Program-made: the position numbers and the translations under genes | Part shown: positions 32,986-43,960 of the stretch, in pieces | How positions within the stretch are numbered: position 1 is the first letter of the stretch | How the letters are laid out: every line of letters begins with the position of its first letter | The notes under the pieces: model-generated | The model's input: only the letters and a program-made list of their open reading frames with translations | Told to the model about the DNA's origin: nothing | Database searches by the model: none | Assembly (NCBI GenBank): GCA_036346225.1 | Contig: JARFIW010000170.1 | Location: 8,618,501 to 8,682,500, forward strand | Reading direction: 5' to 3' | Source: Platerodrilus igneus | Taxonomy: Eukaryota; Arthropoda; Insecta; Coleoptera; Lycidae | Length of the DNA stretch: 64,000 bases

Positions 32986-34086
32986 CATGTACACTGCAAA
33001 ACATCCTGTCAAAGGAAAAAAAGTGCTGAGGAAATTAAAATTTATAACAGAGAAAGGCAAAGAGAACGAAGAAGGAAAATACGAGATCAGTTGGAGGCAC
33101 AAAGGAATTACGATAGAAAATATAAACAGCAGAAAAGAACAAGGACTTTGGAAGAATGTAGCAAATATGACAGAACGAGAAGCTAGGAAAATAAGACATC
33201 AAACAAGAGAAAGAATAAGAAGTTGTCGATAAAAGATAAAGTTAGTTGCTAAAGCAAAGAGTATATTGGAAGATACTCCGTCTAGTGGTCCCAGCAAAAG
33301 AGTCCAAGTAAAATTGCCAAACGTTTTACCCGACGGGGTTGGTTTGTCGAAAAAGGCCGTGGGTTGTAAGAAAAAATACTTTCAAGAACAAAGGTATACA
33401 GTGAATTGTTGAGAACAAAAAAAGGAGAAGATGTGCAACGTAAACGAGTAGAGCGCTACAAAAAAAGATACGAGAGACAAGAAATTTGTAAAAGCCCAAT
33501 CGACCCCGTCCTTTGTCACAAAAATTAAATCGCCGTGTGGAAACGTTAAGGTGCCCACTCCTGTAAAAAGAAGACATTTTTTCAGATATTTTAGTTACAC
33601 ATTTGGAAAACAAGAAGATGGAACTGAAAGCAAATCTGATAAAACAATGCCAGTTTTCAAAATTCGTTTCACCTATTGAACTCAAGAAAAAAAGAATGAT
33701 TAAAGAAGTTTCTTCTTTAGTGTCTTACAACATGTATAAAAAAGCTGTTACAAACTCCGAAAGAAAAAGAACCCGAAGAAACTTGTAAAAGCTTTTTTTG
33801 AACAAGACGTAAACAGTAGGATGTGTACAGGAAAAAGGGAAACCAAAACCAAATCGAAAGTTAAAGTCTAAAAAAGGATCCTATAGGATTCGTCAAAAAA
33901 ACCTACATAACCTACATAATATTAAAATCTCCTACACATTATTCAGGAGCCTTTTTAAATGTGCCTCCAAAGGCTGCTGATCGCAATGCCTGTTTGTGCA
34001 TAGAGCATGCAAATATGGAATTAGTAGTTAACAGACTCTATTATCTGAAAGTTTTGCACACTAATTCTCTAACAAAACTTTTTTAT
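32986..34086 (+). pseudogene. Degenerate transposon-type gene, basic N-terminal part
   Basis: Across three frames the plus strand shows an Arg/Lys-rich, highly helical region (33010-33240), a Pro/Ser segment DTPSSGPSKRVQVKLPNVLP (33270-33330), then EDVQRKRVERYKKRYERQE, KKAVTNSERKRTRRN (33740-33780), KAFFEQDVNSRMCTGKRET (about 33790-33845) and NACLCIEHANMELVVNRLYY (about 33988-34045). I recall the FFERDxxSRxTxGKK and CLCxxHANMxxLxxxLH blocks from a multi-copy family of uncharacterised, transposon-associated proteins in arthropods, but cannot name it. The gene is cut at about 34086 by a LINE. Confidence 0.55.
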
Positions 34087-34935
34087 ATGACTTGTTGCAG
34101 TATATCATAAATGTTACTTCAGGAGTGCCCCAAGGGTCAATTCTAGGGCCACTTCTCTTCCTAATATATATATTGATGACATTGGAGACACTAAAAGTAA
34201 ACTATCTTCTATACGCAGACGATCTAAAACTTTACAATGAAATTAATTCAGAGGAGGATTGTAGAAAATTGCAGACTAATTTGGACCTTTTAACTACTTG
34301 GTGCACTATCAATAATCTTTCGCTGAATGTTAAAAAATGTTACGTCATGACATTCTCTAGAATTGATAATCTGATTAGATTTGATTATTTGTTAAATGAT
34401 ACAACTCTTCATAGACCCCCTTATATTAAGGATGTGGGAGTGATTTTTGACAGGAAATTGTGCTTCATTGAAAATGTTAACTATCTAGTTAAAAAATCAC
34501 ATCAGATAATGGGTTTCATTATCCACAATTCAACTAGTTTCTCAAATCCTTCCACTTTTCATGCATTATATAATGCATATATACGTTCTCGTCTGGAATA
34601 TGCTTCGATTATATGGTGCCCTTACTATGCTATGCACATTAACTTACTGGAAAATGTTCAGAGGTAATTTTTGAAGTTAGTTATGTTGCGTACTCAAGGT
34701 ATTTACCCGCCTATTGGATATCCACATAATACTTTACTAGCTGCATTCAATGTTCATTTGTTACAAAACCGTCGTGTTATGCACTCCATAATATTTCTGA
34801 ATAATATTCTTTTACTAACTCACTGCCCTACAATTCCCCATCAGATACAATTTTCTATACCCCCCTCCAAATTCTCGCAACCATATCACGCTTCATTGTG
34901 TCATACCGCATACTAATGTTCTTAAATTTGTTACA
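34087..34935 (+). pseudogene. LINE F, RT palm to C-terminus
   Basis: 34092-34667 is open for 191 codons starting within motif B (NVTSGVPQGSILGPLLFL), with LLYADDLKLYNEI, TWCTINNLSLNVKKC, IKDVGVIFDRKLCF and SRLEYASIIWCPYY. One in-frame stop (34665) separates it from 34671-34916, the remaining C-terminus. It is a 5'-truncated Jockey-like LINE, so the start at 34087 is the truncation point and not a gene start. No clear tail could be set; the sequence to 35076 has no gene. Confidence 0.88.
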
Positions 34936-35080
34936 TGCCGAAAATCGGCTATGTAAACATTTCTGTGAATGTTTACTATTCAAATAATATGTAGTCATTT
35001 TAGGCAGAATATAAAACAAATATGTATTCTTTAAAATAATACGAAATTGCATCGATATTGATATCTCGTAGGTAAGTTAA

Positions 35081-35341
35081 GGTGACCAGACGTCCCGCTT
35101 TTGGCGGGACAGCCCCGATTTTTCACAATTTGTCCCGCGACGTTTTTCAAAAGTCCTGACTTTTAGAATTAAGTTAAATTTTATAAAAAATGACAACAAT
35201 CTACTGAAACAAATTCATTCAAATAAAAAATATGTCAAGAACTAAAATATTACAATATTATTTTTATTCTGTATGAAAATTTTTGTTGATTCCCCCTCTT
35301 ACAGAGTTCTCCCGCTTTACCCATCTAAAAATCTGGTCACC
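35081..35341. mobile_element. 261-bp MITE with TTAA flanks
   Basis: Terminal inverted repeats GGTGACCAGA (35081-35090) and TCTGGTCACC (35332-35341) are exact and flanked on both sides by TTAA (35077-35080, 35342-35345). TTAA duplication is the mark of piggyBac-type and some other transposases. The body holds a short palindrome, TCCCGC...GCGGGA at 35092-35110. No coding capacity. Confidence 0.88.
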
Positions 35342-35345
35342 TTAA

Positions 35346-35930
35346 GGTAAGTGTATATAGGACAAACAGTCTTAAAAATTTATTCTTTAAGGTTTGCTGG
35401 ATGCTAAACAAACACATACAATATCTTGCAAACTTGTTGATATACGGAACCTGTTGAAATTGGAAGATGTAGAAGCTTGATGGTACCCGGTGTCTTAGTT
35501 TTGCCAGTATGAAGTGTATGCAGTTAGTAAAATAAATGACATTCTCTAGAGTGATACAAGTATTCGGTAAATTTGAAAATACAATACACTTTATTAATGA
35601 TAAGATGTAAGTAAACAACTTTAACAAAAGAAGATTGTCAAACACGATAGAGGTAATTCAAAAATGATTAATTGTACCACAAAAAAATTGTAGTTTTGCA
35701 GTCGATGTTGTAGACAGATGTAACAGAAGAAATTAAATGAATCTCTATTAAATGCTTGTAAATTATCAATAAAATAATATATTTAGTTTTATTTATTTAT
35801 CATACAGAAAGTTACAGATACTGATTACCTCACAATAACCTAAATGCCGATAATTAATTTACAGTTATAGATATTTCTTCGTGTACAAAATGTATTTTAT
35901 TAATTTCCCTATGATTCCATAGTGGCTCTA
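35346..35930. other. Gene-free stretch
   Basis: AT-rich. The 102-codon minus-strand frame at 35337-35645 begins inside the MITE end and has no recognisable domain, so it is not called. Several (TTTA)n words occur near 35790-35810. Confidence 0.4.
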
Positions 35931-35935
35931 TCGAT

Positions 35936-36482
35936 TAGTTGCTACTGCTGTCTGAATCCCAGCTACTGTCGTTGCCATCGTTGTTTATGTTAATGATCAA
36001 CGGAGCAACATCCTTTTCATCAGACTTAATTTTGCGATCCTCCATTCTTTAATAATTGCTTCTGCGTTTTGTACAGAATTTGTCCAAACTTGAGGAGTTG
36101 GGGTCACTAATACTTCATGCCACATTGTCATACAGCTTTATATAGATCAGCAAAATATAAATTAGCTAAACTTTGTTCATTAAGTTCTCCAGCATGTTTA
36201 AATATAATCGATGTGGTCATCTGAATCGGTACCATCACTTTCAGTATCAGCATTAAAAGTAATTACAAGAGGTGCAACATCAACTGTATCTAAACGTACT
36301 TCTCTATTGTACCAGTCTCCAATTAACCTTTCACAATGAGCTGTAGCATTTGTCCAGACTTCTGGGGTAATGGTTGCCAATGCTTTGTGCCACATTTTCA
36401 AACAATTCTCTGCCAATTTGCCATTCCTACCAATCTGATGATTGAAATAAGTTTTGGTGTTGCATTGATAGCGGTAGTGCAA
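35936..36482 (-). pseudogene. Tandemly duplicated gene 3' end (WHxAL...TPxVW domain)
   Basis: The minus strand carries two diverged copies of one protein end. Copy 1 (36198-36482) is open: LAENCLKMWHKALATITPEVW, NATAHCERLIGDWYNREV, then APLVITFNADTESDGTDSDD. Copy 2 (35936-36130) reads VWHEVLVTPTPQVWTNSVQN, AEAIIKEWRI and a decayed acidic end. The acidic Ser/Asp tail after a PLVI(T) block recalls the C-termini of some Tc1/mariner-like DDE transposases; that is a guess from memory. The upstream catalytic part is absent. Confidence 0.5.
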
Positions 36483-36559
36483 TTAATTTTATCAACAATT
36501 TTTAGCGGAAGTTCCAAATACATAAATAAAGCAAGTGCAAAACAAAAGTACTTACCAAT

Positions 36560-36861
36560 TCAGCATCAACTGCAGAAGATCAACAGGAAACCACTCTTCT
36601 AATAAATTCAAAAAGGGCACCCTTAATCAAGATAGCTATTAGTGGCGGCAGACGAGTTCGACAGGTGGCTGCTGATATTGGAACGGCGACACAAGTTTTA
36701 ATTGTGATATTGGAAACAACACCTTTCAAAGCAAACTACTAAAAGCAATTTGACTATGTAACTTAACTTTCAACATCTGCGAGTTATCAACTAGATAAAT
36801 GAACTATATAACAAATGTTAGAATTTCTATTTTAAATAAAATTAGCTTGATGGCGTCAACA
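36560..36861 (-). repeat. BEL/Pao element 3' LTR, candidate
   Basis: On the minus strand a purine-rich GTTTTGGGTGGGCG (36865-36878) precedes TGTTGACGCCA at 36861, which suits the polypurine tract and LTR start of a BEL/Pao element after the end of its pol. The far end is uncertain; no second LTR is in the window. Confidence 0.5.
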
Positions 36862-37019
36862 TACCGCCCACCCAAAACAATGTTTTGATAAGAAATACAA
36901 AAGCAGAAAAACACAAAAAAAATGGTCATTATTGTAATATAAGTCTATCCCATATTAAATAACTTAACTATAATATAATGACTCCAAACAAAATAAGTAA
37001 ATTAACTTTTAGTAATGAA

Positions 37020-38215
37020 AGAATAAAAAATTGTTATTCAGAATCTAACAGCGGTAGGGTTGCCATTTTACATAGAGGTCTGACATAAACTCCTGTACTA
37101 GTTTTAATTTTGGCAACTCTAACTCTGCCATCCTAGCTAGGATAAATCTCAAGAATTTTTCCAACTGGCCAGAACAACGGGGGCGTGTCACTAAACTTTA
37201 ATAGAACAATATCACCAACCTTTATATTTGGTTGATTTGCATGCCATTTTTTGTCGCAGCATTAGCGTGTGTAAATACTCGCTTGACCATTGGCGCCAGA
37301 ATGACTGGGTAGCTTGTTGAAGTAAATGGTAGCGATCCACAGCGCTTAATTTAACTTTTTCAAAATCCATTTATGGGGGTGCTACAAAGGGGATCCAATT
37401 AAAAAATGACCCAGAGTGAGGTAACCCGTACCTTCATTTGGATCGGATAAAATGGAACCTAGCGGACGACTGTTCATTATTGCTTCTATGCGGGTAATAA
37501 TAGTAGTCATTTCTTCAAAAGTAAGGATCATAGGATATAAGACTCTGTGCAAATGATGCTTAGCGGATTTGACGCCCGATTCCCATAACCCCCCCAAAAT
37601 GCGGAGCAGATGGTGGGTTAAAGTTCCATTTAATTCTGATAGTTGAAATGTGATCAGTGATAGCGGTATTAGAGTCTTTTAACATCTTATAAACATCGGC
37701 GAAATAATTGGACGCGCCCTTAAAATTAGTGCCGCAATCACAAAATATTTCGTGGCACAAACCTCTGTGAGCAACAAATCTATCTAAGGCAGCAAGAAAA
37801 GCAGGGATGGATAGATCCGATACGAATTCTAGATGTACCGCCTTGGTAGCTAGACAAACGAATATGACCAAATAACCTTTTCATTGCGGAGCATTTCTTC
37901 TGTGACTTTCTTTGATTGTCCAAGGTCCAACAGAATCAATCCCCGTATTCCAGAACGAACGCGATTGCTGAACAGCTTTTGACAAATTTGCCATTTGCGG
38001 TTCACAGGTTTGAGCCTTTAATCTATAACAGCGCATGCATTTATAAATACGATGACGTATTAATTGACGAATTCCTGGAATCCAATATTGACATTGATTG
38101 AGAGATTGCATTAGACGCAGACCTCCGTGCAACGTTATTTTATGTGTATAATCGCATATTAAGACCGCCAGATGGGAATCTCGTGGAATTAATATAGGAT
38201 GCTTGGCGTCATAGG
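37020..38215 (-). pseudogene. BEL/Pao integrase
   Basis: Read on the minus strand from 38215: YDAKHPILIPRD, then the zinc-binding domain (LHGGLRLMQSLNQCQYWIPG, CMRCYRLKAQ), core blocks FVCLATKAVHLEFVSDLS, EIFCDCGTNFKGA (second catalytic Asp) and MGGLWESGVKSAKHHLHRV (catalytic Glu region), TRIEAIMNSRPL, and the C-terminal KVGDIVLLKFSD and PVGKILEIYP near 37140-37250. It ends with LLDSE and a stop near 37040. These are standard BEL/Pao blocks. Two or three frameshifts break it. The preceding RNase H part lies at 42494-43300, on the other side of the RTE-like LINE. Confidence 0.92.
38204..38215. other. Left target duplication of the RTE-like LINE
   Basis: TGGCGTCATAGG is repeated exactly at 42494-42505. 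It lies in BEL pol, and the BEL frame is continuous across the joint. Confidence 0.9.
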
Positions 38216-38514
38216 CCATTTCGAATGGACCTGCACCTTGCCGAAGTTCTAGATTACTAGAACAGGTGAAATGGCTTGCGTGTTCTAATGAGCTAAAGAC
38301 CCAAACTACAGGTCCAACCAAAGTAGTAGGATCGTTAGTGAGGAACCAGACTAAGACAGGTCCCAGAAAGAGGGCAGCGGCTCTTTCGGTACTTAGATTG
38401 GCAGAAACCATAGGGGTCGGTATGGCAGTCTAAGACACACTACCGCGATGTGGAAGGCAACGGGAAACCACCACATTACCTCCCAAGTACACAGCGTACC
38501 TAAATTGTAATAAA

Positions 38515-39506
38515 ATGATGGCATTCTCTGGGGTAAAAGATTCCGGAGTTAAAATAGTCCCCCATTCGGATCTCCTGGAGGGGACTACTTCGGAGGATGC
38601 GATCGGAAAGTTAAAAATAAGAGTAGGGAACATTTTGCGAGTCGGAGCGTGGAATGTTAGAACTATGAAGCAAGTGGGTAAGCTAGAGAACCTAAAAATC
38701 GAAATGAATAGGTTATCATTAGACATAGTAGGGATCAGCGAAGTTCGGTGGCCAGAGGCGGGGATTTTTGGAGTGGAGACTTTAGGGTAATTCATACAGG
38801 AGCCGAGGAAGGAAATTTGGGTGTGGGGATAGTTATGCGAAAAAAGATAGGATACTGTGTAGAAAATTACTTACAAAAGAATGAAAGAGTACTCATGGTT
38901 AGATTAGAATCTAAACCGGTAAACACAGTAATAATACAAGTATACATGCCCACCTCTAGCTACAGTGACGAAGAGGTAGAAGCGATCTACAAAGATATCG
39001 AAGACATACTAAGACACGTAAAAGGACATGAAAATTTAATAATTACGGGGTATTTTAATGCAGTGGTAGGTGAGGGTAGGGAAGGAGCGATAGTAGGTAT
39101 ATTTGGTTTGGGCACTAGAAACGACAGAGGAAATAGGCTGGTAGAATTTTGCGACAAGAACAATTTAATCATTACAAACACATTATTTCAACATCATGCT
39201 AGAAGACGATATGCGTGGAAGATGCCAGGAGATATAGGAAGATATCAAATAGATTACATTCTTGTTAGACAACGGTTTAGGAATCAAGTAAAAGACTGTA
39301 GAAGCTACCCAGAAGCAGATATAGACACTGACCACAACACCGTAATTATGAAGGCCGCACTTAAATTTAAAAATTTGAAAAAAAGAAACGGAAAAAGGCA
39401 CTTGGACCTACAGAAACTAAAAGAGAAAGATATTCAAGAAAGATTCCAAAAAGGTCAAATGAATTGCTCAAAGATATCGGGAAAATATCTGATACTAAGG
39501 AAGTAG
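38515..39506 (+). pseudogene. LINE C endonuclease
   Basis: 38515-38790 gives VGAWNVRTMKQVGKLENLK and LDIVGISEVRW (catalytic Asn and Glu), then a one-base shift near 38755 continues in 38748-39506: VYMPTSSYSDEEVEAIY, LIITGYFNAVVG, RRRYAWKMPGDIGRYQIDYI and DIDTDHNTVIM. The usual GDFNA block reads GYFNA, so one metal-binding Asp is lost, while the terminal DH pair remains. The WNVRTM...SEVRW pattern is common in RTE/BovB-like endonucleases. Confidence 0.9.
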
Positions 39507-41440
39507 AAACAGAATGGAATAACATTAAATCCAGTCTCGACATGGCGGCCAGAGATATTCTGGGGTATACACAAAAAGTAAATAAGAAGCCATGGATAAC
39601 AAAGGATATCCTGAATTTAATAGAAGAAAGACTAAAATACAAAAATAAATCAGACGAAACAGGAAAACAGAGATACAAAGCCATAAAATGGGAAATTATT
39701 TGAAAATGCAGGAAAGCTAAAGAACAATGGATTGATGAAAAGTGCAAAGAGGTACAAACTAAGATGGAAGTAGGAAAGACAGATGAAGCATACAAACTAA
39801 TTAGAAGCAATTTTAGGGATATAGAACTGTATAGCAAAAATATAAGGGACGCGGAGGAAATGTCATTATAGAAAATGTAGAGAAAGTGGGTAGATGGCAA
39901 GAATATATAGGGAATTTATATGCAGGAGAAGAACTAACTGCATTAGAAAAGGAATCAGACATTGAAAATGATGACCCGGGATATCCTATACTTAGAGATG
40001 AGTTTGATTTAGCATTAAAGAGTCTGAAAAATGGTAAGGCGCCGGGTACAGATAAGGTGCAAGCAGAAAGTCTAAAAGCCGCTGGACAAGCAGTAACAGA
40101 ACGTCTATTCCAACTTGTAAGCTATATGTATGAGACATCATAGTAACTATACCAAAAAAGAAAGGCGCAGATAGATGTGAAAATTTTCGAACAATAAGCT
40201 TGACAGCACACGTATCAAAAATATTAACTAGAATTGTACAAAGACAAATGGAAAAACGGGCTGAAGAAATACTAGGAGAAGACCAATTTGGGTTTAGGCG
40301 AAACAGGGGAACACGGGAGGCTATCTTAGCTCTGAGGGCGATAATGGAGAAAACAATAGAAAAAGGGGAAAGCGTGTATATAGGGTTTGTAGATCTGGAA
40401 AAAGCATTTGACAATGTAAAATGGAAAAAATGTTCGAAATACTCAAAAAGATTGGAATGAGTTATAGGGATAGACGGATAGTACATAGCTTATACAAAGA
40501 ACAAACAGGAGTAATAGAATTAGAGCAGGAACGTAGAGAAGTAAACATTAGGAAAGGGGTGAGACAGGGATGTTCCCTATCCCCACTAATTTTTAACTTG
40601 TACATTGAAGAGGCAATGAATACTGTCAAATGCAGGAAGACATTTGGAATTACTATGCAGGGACAAAAAATTGATATGCTTAGATTTGCAGATGATATAG
40701 CGGTATTAGCATCTAGCAAGGAAGAGTTAGAAGCTGCTCTCAATGAAATGGAAACGGTTCTAACGGAGAGATACGGTATGAAAATTAACAAAAGTAAAAC
40801 TAAAGTACTAGTATGCAAAGGAGGGAAAAATAAATCAAAAACAAGAATACAAATATGTAGCACGAACTTACAAGAGGTTAAGGATTTCTGCTACCTAGGA
40901 AGCCAAATAACGCAAGATGGGAAAAGCACAAAAGATATAAAACAAAGATTAGCACAAGGTCGTGCTACATTTAACAAGAAAAAGCAACTACTGTGCTCAA
41001 AGACCACAAACATAGAAACAAGGAAAAGATTGCTCAAAACATATGTGTGAAGCACAGCACTGTATGGCTGTGAAGCCTGGACAGTGGGAAAAGCGGACAA
41101 GAAAAAGGTAGAAGCCTTTGAAATGTGGTGCTACAGACGTATGATGAAGATATCATGGACAGACAAAGTTAAGAACGAAGAGGTACTAAAAATGGTAGGG
41201 GAAGAAAGAAATATGTGGAAAACGGTAAAAAAATAGGAGAGATAGGATGATATGCCACATACTACGGCATGAAGGAATAGTGCGGAATATACTAGAAGCA
41301 GAGATAGGAAAAGAGAAGAAGAGGTAGACCTAGGTTAGACTACTGCACACAGATAGTGAAAGATGTAGGCTGTAGGAGTTTCAGGGAAATGTGTAGGCTA
41401 GCTCAGAAGAGAAATCAATGGAGGTACGCATCCAACCAGT
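39464..41440 (+). pseudogene. LINE C reverse transcriptase
   Basis: Four frames cover the linker (KKPWITKDILNLIEER; LKSLKNGKAPGTDKVQ), RT fingers (MTAHVSKILTRIVQRQME), QFGFRRNRGTREAIL, motif A VYIGFVDLEKAFDNVKW, motif B IRKGVRQGCSLSPLIFNLYIE and motif C DMLRFADDIAVLASS (about 40673-40717), then MKINKSKTKVLVC, VKDFCYLGSQIT and the thumb to 41050. The RT aspartates are intact; shifts occur near 39700, 40150 and 40430. Sequence to 41440 has the C-terminal RRMMKISWTDKV-type end. This is the least decayed copy of the family in the window. Confidence 0.92.
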
Positions 41441-42493
41441 CCCAAGATGGATAAATTAATGACGAAGAAAGTAACTGCACTTAAACATGATATTTATTAT
41501 AAGCAACTACAAGCATTGGAGGGGCAATATTCTCGAATAATGGTAATTGCGTGAAAGCATTTGCAGGAAAATTATTATTTCGGCAAATGTCTAAGTGTTG
41601 GGGGATCTTGGCAGTCACAGGTTGCTTAACCCCCTTCAATAAATCTCAGTGAAATAGGGCATAATATTAGAAAACAATATAAGGGGAACCGAGCTACATT
41701 ACTGTTTGAGAATTTCAGGGAACTATGTAGGTTAGTTTAGAAAAGAAATAAGGGCAGGTACATGTCCAACCAGTTTTGAGACGGGAAACCCAATGACGAA
41801 AAAATAAGCGCAGATAAATCTGATGATTATTATAAATAACTAGTTGTTTGTTGTGAAATATCTGCAACTAATGTTGACTGTGCGAAAAGATATATTGGAA
41901 AAAATATTAAATCAGTAAATGTTCAAGTGCTGGGGGAACTTGGCAGCCACAGGCTGCTTACCCCCCTTCGCAACCACTGAATGTCGGAAAAATAGGGTAT
42001 ATAATTGTAAAACAATGCATTTAACAAGAAAGAACGGCGCCTATGATGAAAGACAACAAACATAGAAAAATAGTTGTTGAAAGCGTATGTGTGGAGCACA
42101 GCACAGACAGTATGCCTACGAAATGCGAGCAGTCTGAAAAGCAGACAGAAGAACAGTAGCGGCCTTTGGAATGCCGTGCTTCAGATGTTTGAGGATGGAC
42201 ATACAAAGGTAATAACAAATAGGTTATAGAAACAGTAAGGGAACAAGGATATATTTGGGAAAAAAATATGAGAAATAGAAGGGCAAAATACGTTCTAAGG
42301 CATTTTTGGGGAATAGCATGGGATATATGACAAGCAGAGATAGGAAAAAAGAGGTGGATGTAGACCTAGATCAGATAGCGATAGATGCAGACTGTGCAAA
42401 TTTCATGGAAATCTGCAGGTTAGTTCAGAATAGGAAACAATGATGGTACGCTTCTAACCAGTTTCAGGACTGAAGACCCAATGATGATGATGA
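41440..42493 (+). repeat. Tandem 3' modules of LINE C
   Basis: Two related signals repeat: CAGCCACAGGCTGCTTACCC (near 41617, 41950) and CCAACCAGTTTTGAGACGGG (near 41430, 41767, 42458, variants). Each module runs from the RT C-terminal remnant through the tail. The step between 41590 and 41925 is about 335 bp, and the third module is longer. The last ends in (GAT)n at the target duplication. A further copy lies at 43316-43960. Confidence 0.75.
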
Positions 42494-42505
42494 TGGCGTC
42501 ATAGG

Positions 42506-43300
42506 GGGGAGTCGTATTCACAAGACGACCGCCCACCCTGAGCATATTTTGATTATTTCGAAACGGAGTTAACTTCTGTAACAAAGGAGAGAACACAACT
42601 GATTCGTTTTTACTTGCTGTATTTCATTAGAATAATAGAATGCCTGTACTTCTTTTATGCATAGATACCTAGCATTTTGTAATTAAATCGAAGAAAGCGG
42701 ACCAGTACGTCGTGGAGGTTGTAATTTTTTACATCGAGAATTAAAACAAAACCTCAATACAAAAGCAATACTTCTTTGCAATTTACTAAAACTTGAACAT
42801 TTATTTATTAATTCTAATAGAGGCAATATTTTAGCGGTGGTGGCAATAAGCGTTTCAGACTTTAATTCTGGTACTAAATTATCCAGTAGGGAACTGCAAG
42901 AATTTAAGTTCCAGGTTCTAAAGGGCGTATACAAAAAACGAGGGCCCTTCCACCAGAGAGTAAATTGCGATAAGAATTTGTAAACCCCTACTTGCACAAT
43001 CACTAGGATTGTCTTGTGTTGAAACATGATGCCAATAAGTAGGCAGAGAAGTTTCTAAGATTTCAACAATTCTATTAGACACATAAGTTTTTAACGTATG
43101 AGGCGGTGTACGTAACCAAGCAAGTACAACTGACGAATCCGTAAATAAATGAACGGAGCATGGTTCGATTTGTTTTATACAACATTTGATGGAATTTAAT
43201 AGACGACTTAAAAGAACTGCAGGAGATAATTCCAAGTGAGGAATACTTAAAGTTTTAAGTGGAGCTACACGACTTTTTGCTTTAAGCAAATAAATATTAA
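42506..43300 (-). pseudogene. BEL/Pao RNase H region
   Basis: Minus-strand reading from 43300: LLKAKSRVAPLKTLSIPHLE, VHLFTDSSVVLAWLRTPPH, FVSNRI-type YVSNRIVEI and ASRGL, which are the hallmarks of BEL/Pao RNase H, then WWKGPRFL and a linker to 42506 ending NMLRVGGRLVNTTPP. It continues in the integrase at 38215 after LINE C is removed. The RT, protease and gag that should lie above 43300 are missing; a LINE C tail begins there. Three frames are needed, so it is broken. Confidence 0.92.
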
Positions 43301-43315
43301 TATAATTTTGAAATG

Positions 43316-43960
43316 CAGGTACATGTCCAATCAGTTTTGAGACGGAAAACCTAATGACGAAAAAATAAGCGCAGATAAATCTGATGATTAGTATAAACAA
43401 CTACAGGTGTTGGTTGTGAAATGTCTGAAACTAATGTTGACTGTGCGAAAAGATATATTAGAAAAAATATTAAATCAGCAAATGTTCAAGTGCTGGGGAA
43501 CTAGGGCAGCCATAGGCTGTTTACCCCCCTTCACAACCTTACATGTGATTTTTTTCCCGAAGGTACTACATTGGTCAGGAAGCGAGTTTTTTTACCTGGA
43601 AAATTTGGAATTTTGCCGAACCCTTACTGTTCCAAGCAAGGTAGGGATCTTTAACGTGCGTGACAATACTCACACACGGGCCGTGTCGTGATTCAAACCC
43701 GGGAGTTTGAGCGTAGTAGTCACACACATACCACTATGCCACGGAGCCGCCTCCCACTTCACAACCACTGAATGTCAGGGAAATAGGGTATATAATTGTA
43801 AAACAATAGAAGGGGACCAAACTGCATTTAACAAGAAAGAACAGTGCCTATGATGAAAGACAACGAACATAGAAACAAGAAGAAAATTGTTGAAAGCATA
43901 TTTGTGGATCAGTAGGAAAAGCAGGCAGAAAAACGATAGCAGCCTTTTGGAATGCTGTGT
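43316..43960 (+). mobile_element. RTE-like LINE tail copy carrying a SINE
   Basis: 43316-43538 and 43758-43960 match 41750-41990 and 41985-42175 of LINE C (GGTACATGTCCAAYCAGTTT, GACTGTGCGAAAAGATATAT, GGTATATAATTGTAAAACAA). The two parts are separated by a SINE insertion. No coding frame. The copy truncates the BEL element on its left. Confidence 0.85.
43539..43757 (-). mobile_element. tRNA-derived SINE, 219 bp
   Basis: TTCACAACC flanks both ends (43530-43538 and 43758-43766). On the minus strand the 5' end reads GGCGGCTCCGTGGCATAGTGG with a box A (TGGCATAGTGG) followed about 45 bases later by a box B (GGGTTTGAATC), the internal RNA polymerase III promoter of tRNA genes. A unique body and GGGAAAAAAATC near the 3' end follow. 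The head is tRNA-like but an anticodon stem was not established. Confidence 0.85.

Larger units (their letters stand above)
38216..42493 (+). mobile_element. RTE-like LINE C, full length, inserted in BEL pol
   Basis: Bounded by 12-bp duplications. It has about 300 bp of 5' untranslated sequence, an endonuclease-RT coding region (38515 to about 41440), and a 3' region of tandem modules that ends in GATGATGATGATGA. Single-ORF layout and short simple-repeat 3' tail agree with RTE-type LINEs. 38216-38514 contains no gene; the minus-strand frame there is chance. Confidence 0.9.

Noticed and set aside
35337..35645. 102-codon minus-strand ORF after the MITE
   Set aside because: It starts in the MITE end and has only a hydrophobic, AT-driven composition; no motif.
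38222..38411. Minus-strand frame leading into the BEL integrase (MVSANLST...)
   Set aside because: It reads through the 5' untranslated region of LINE C. The target duplication at 38204-38215 shows that BEL sequence ends there.
39367..39900. 177-codon minus-strand ORF opposite LINE C
   Set aside because: Shadow of the Lys/Glu-rich LINE C frame: the antisense gives the Ser/Leu/Phe-rich chain typical of such shadows.
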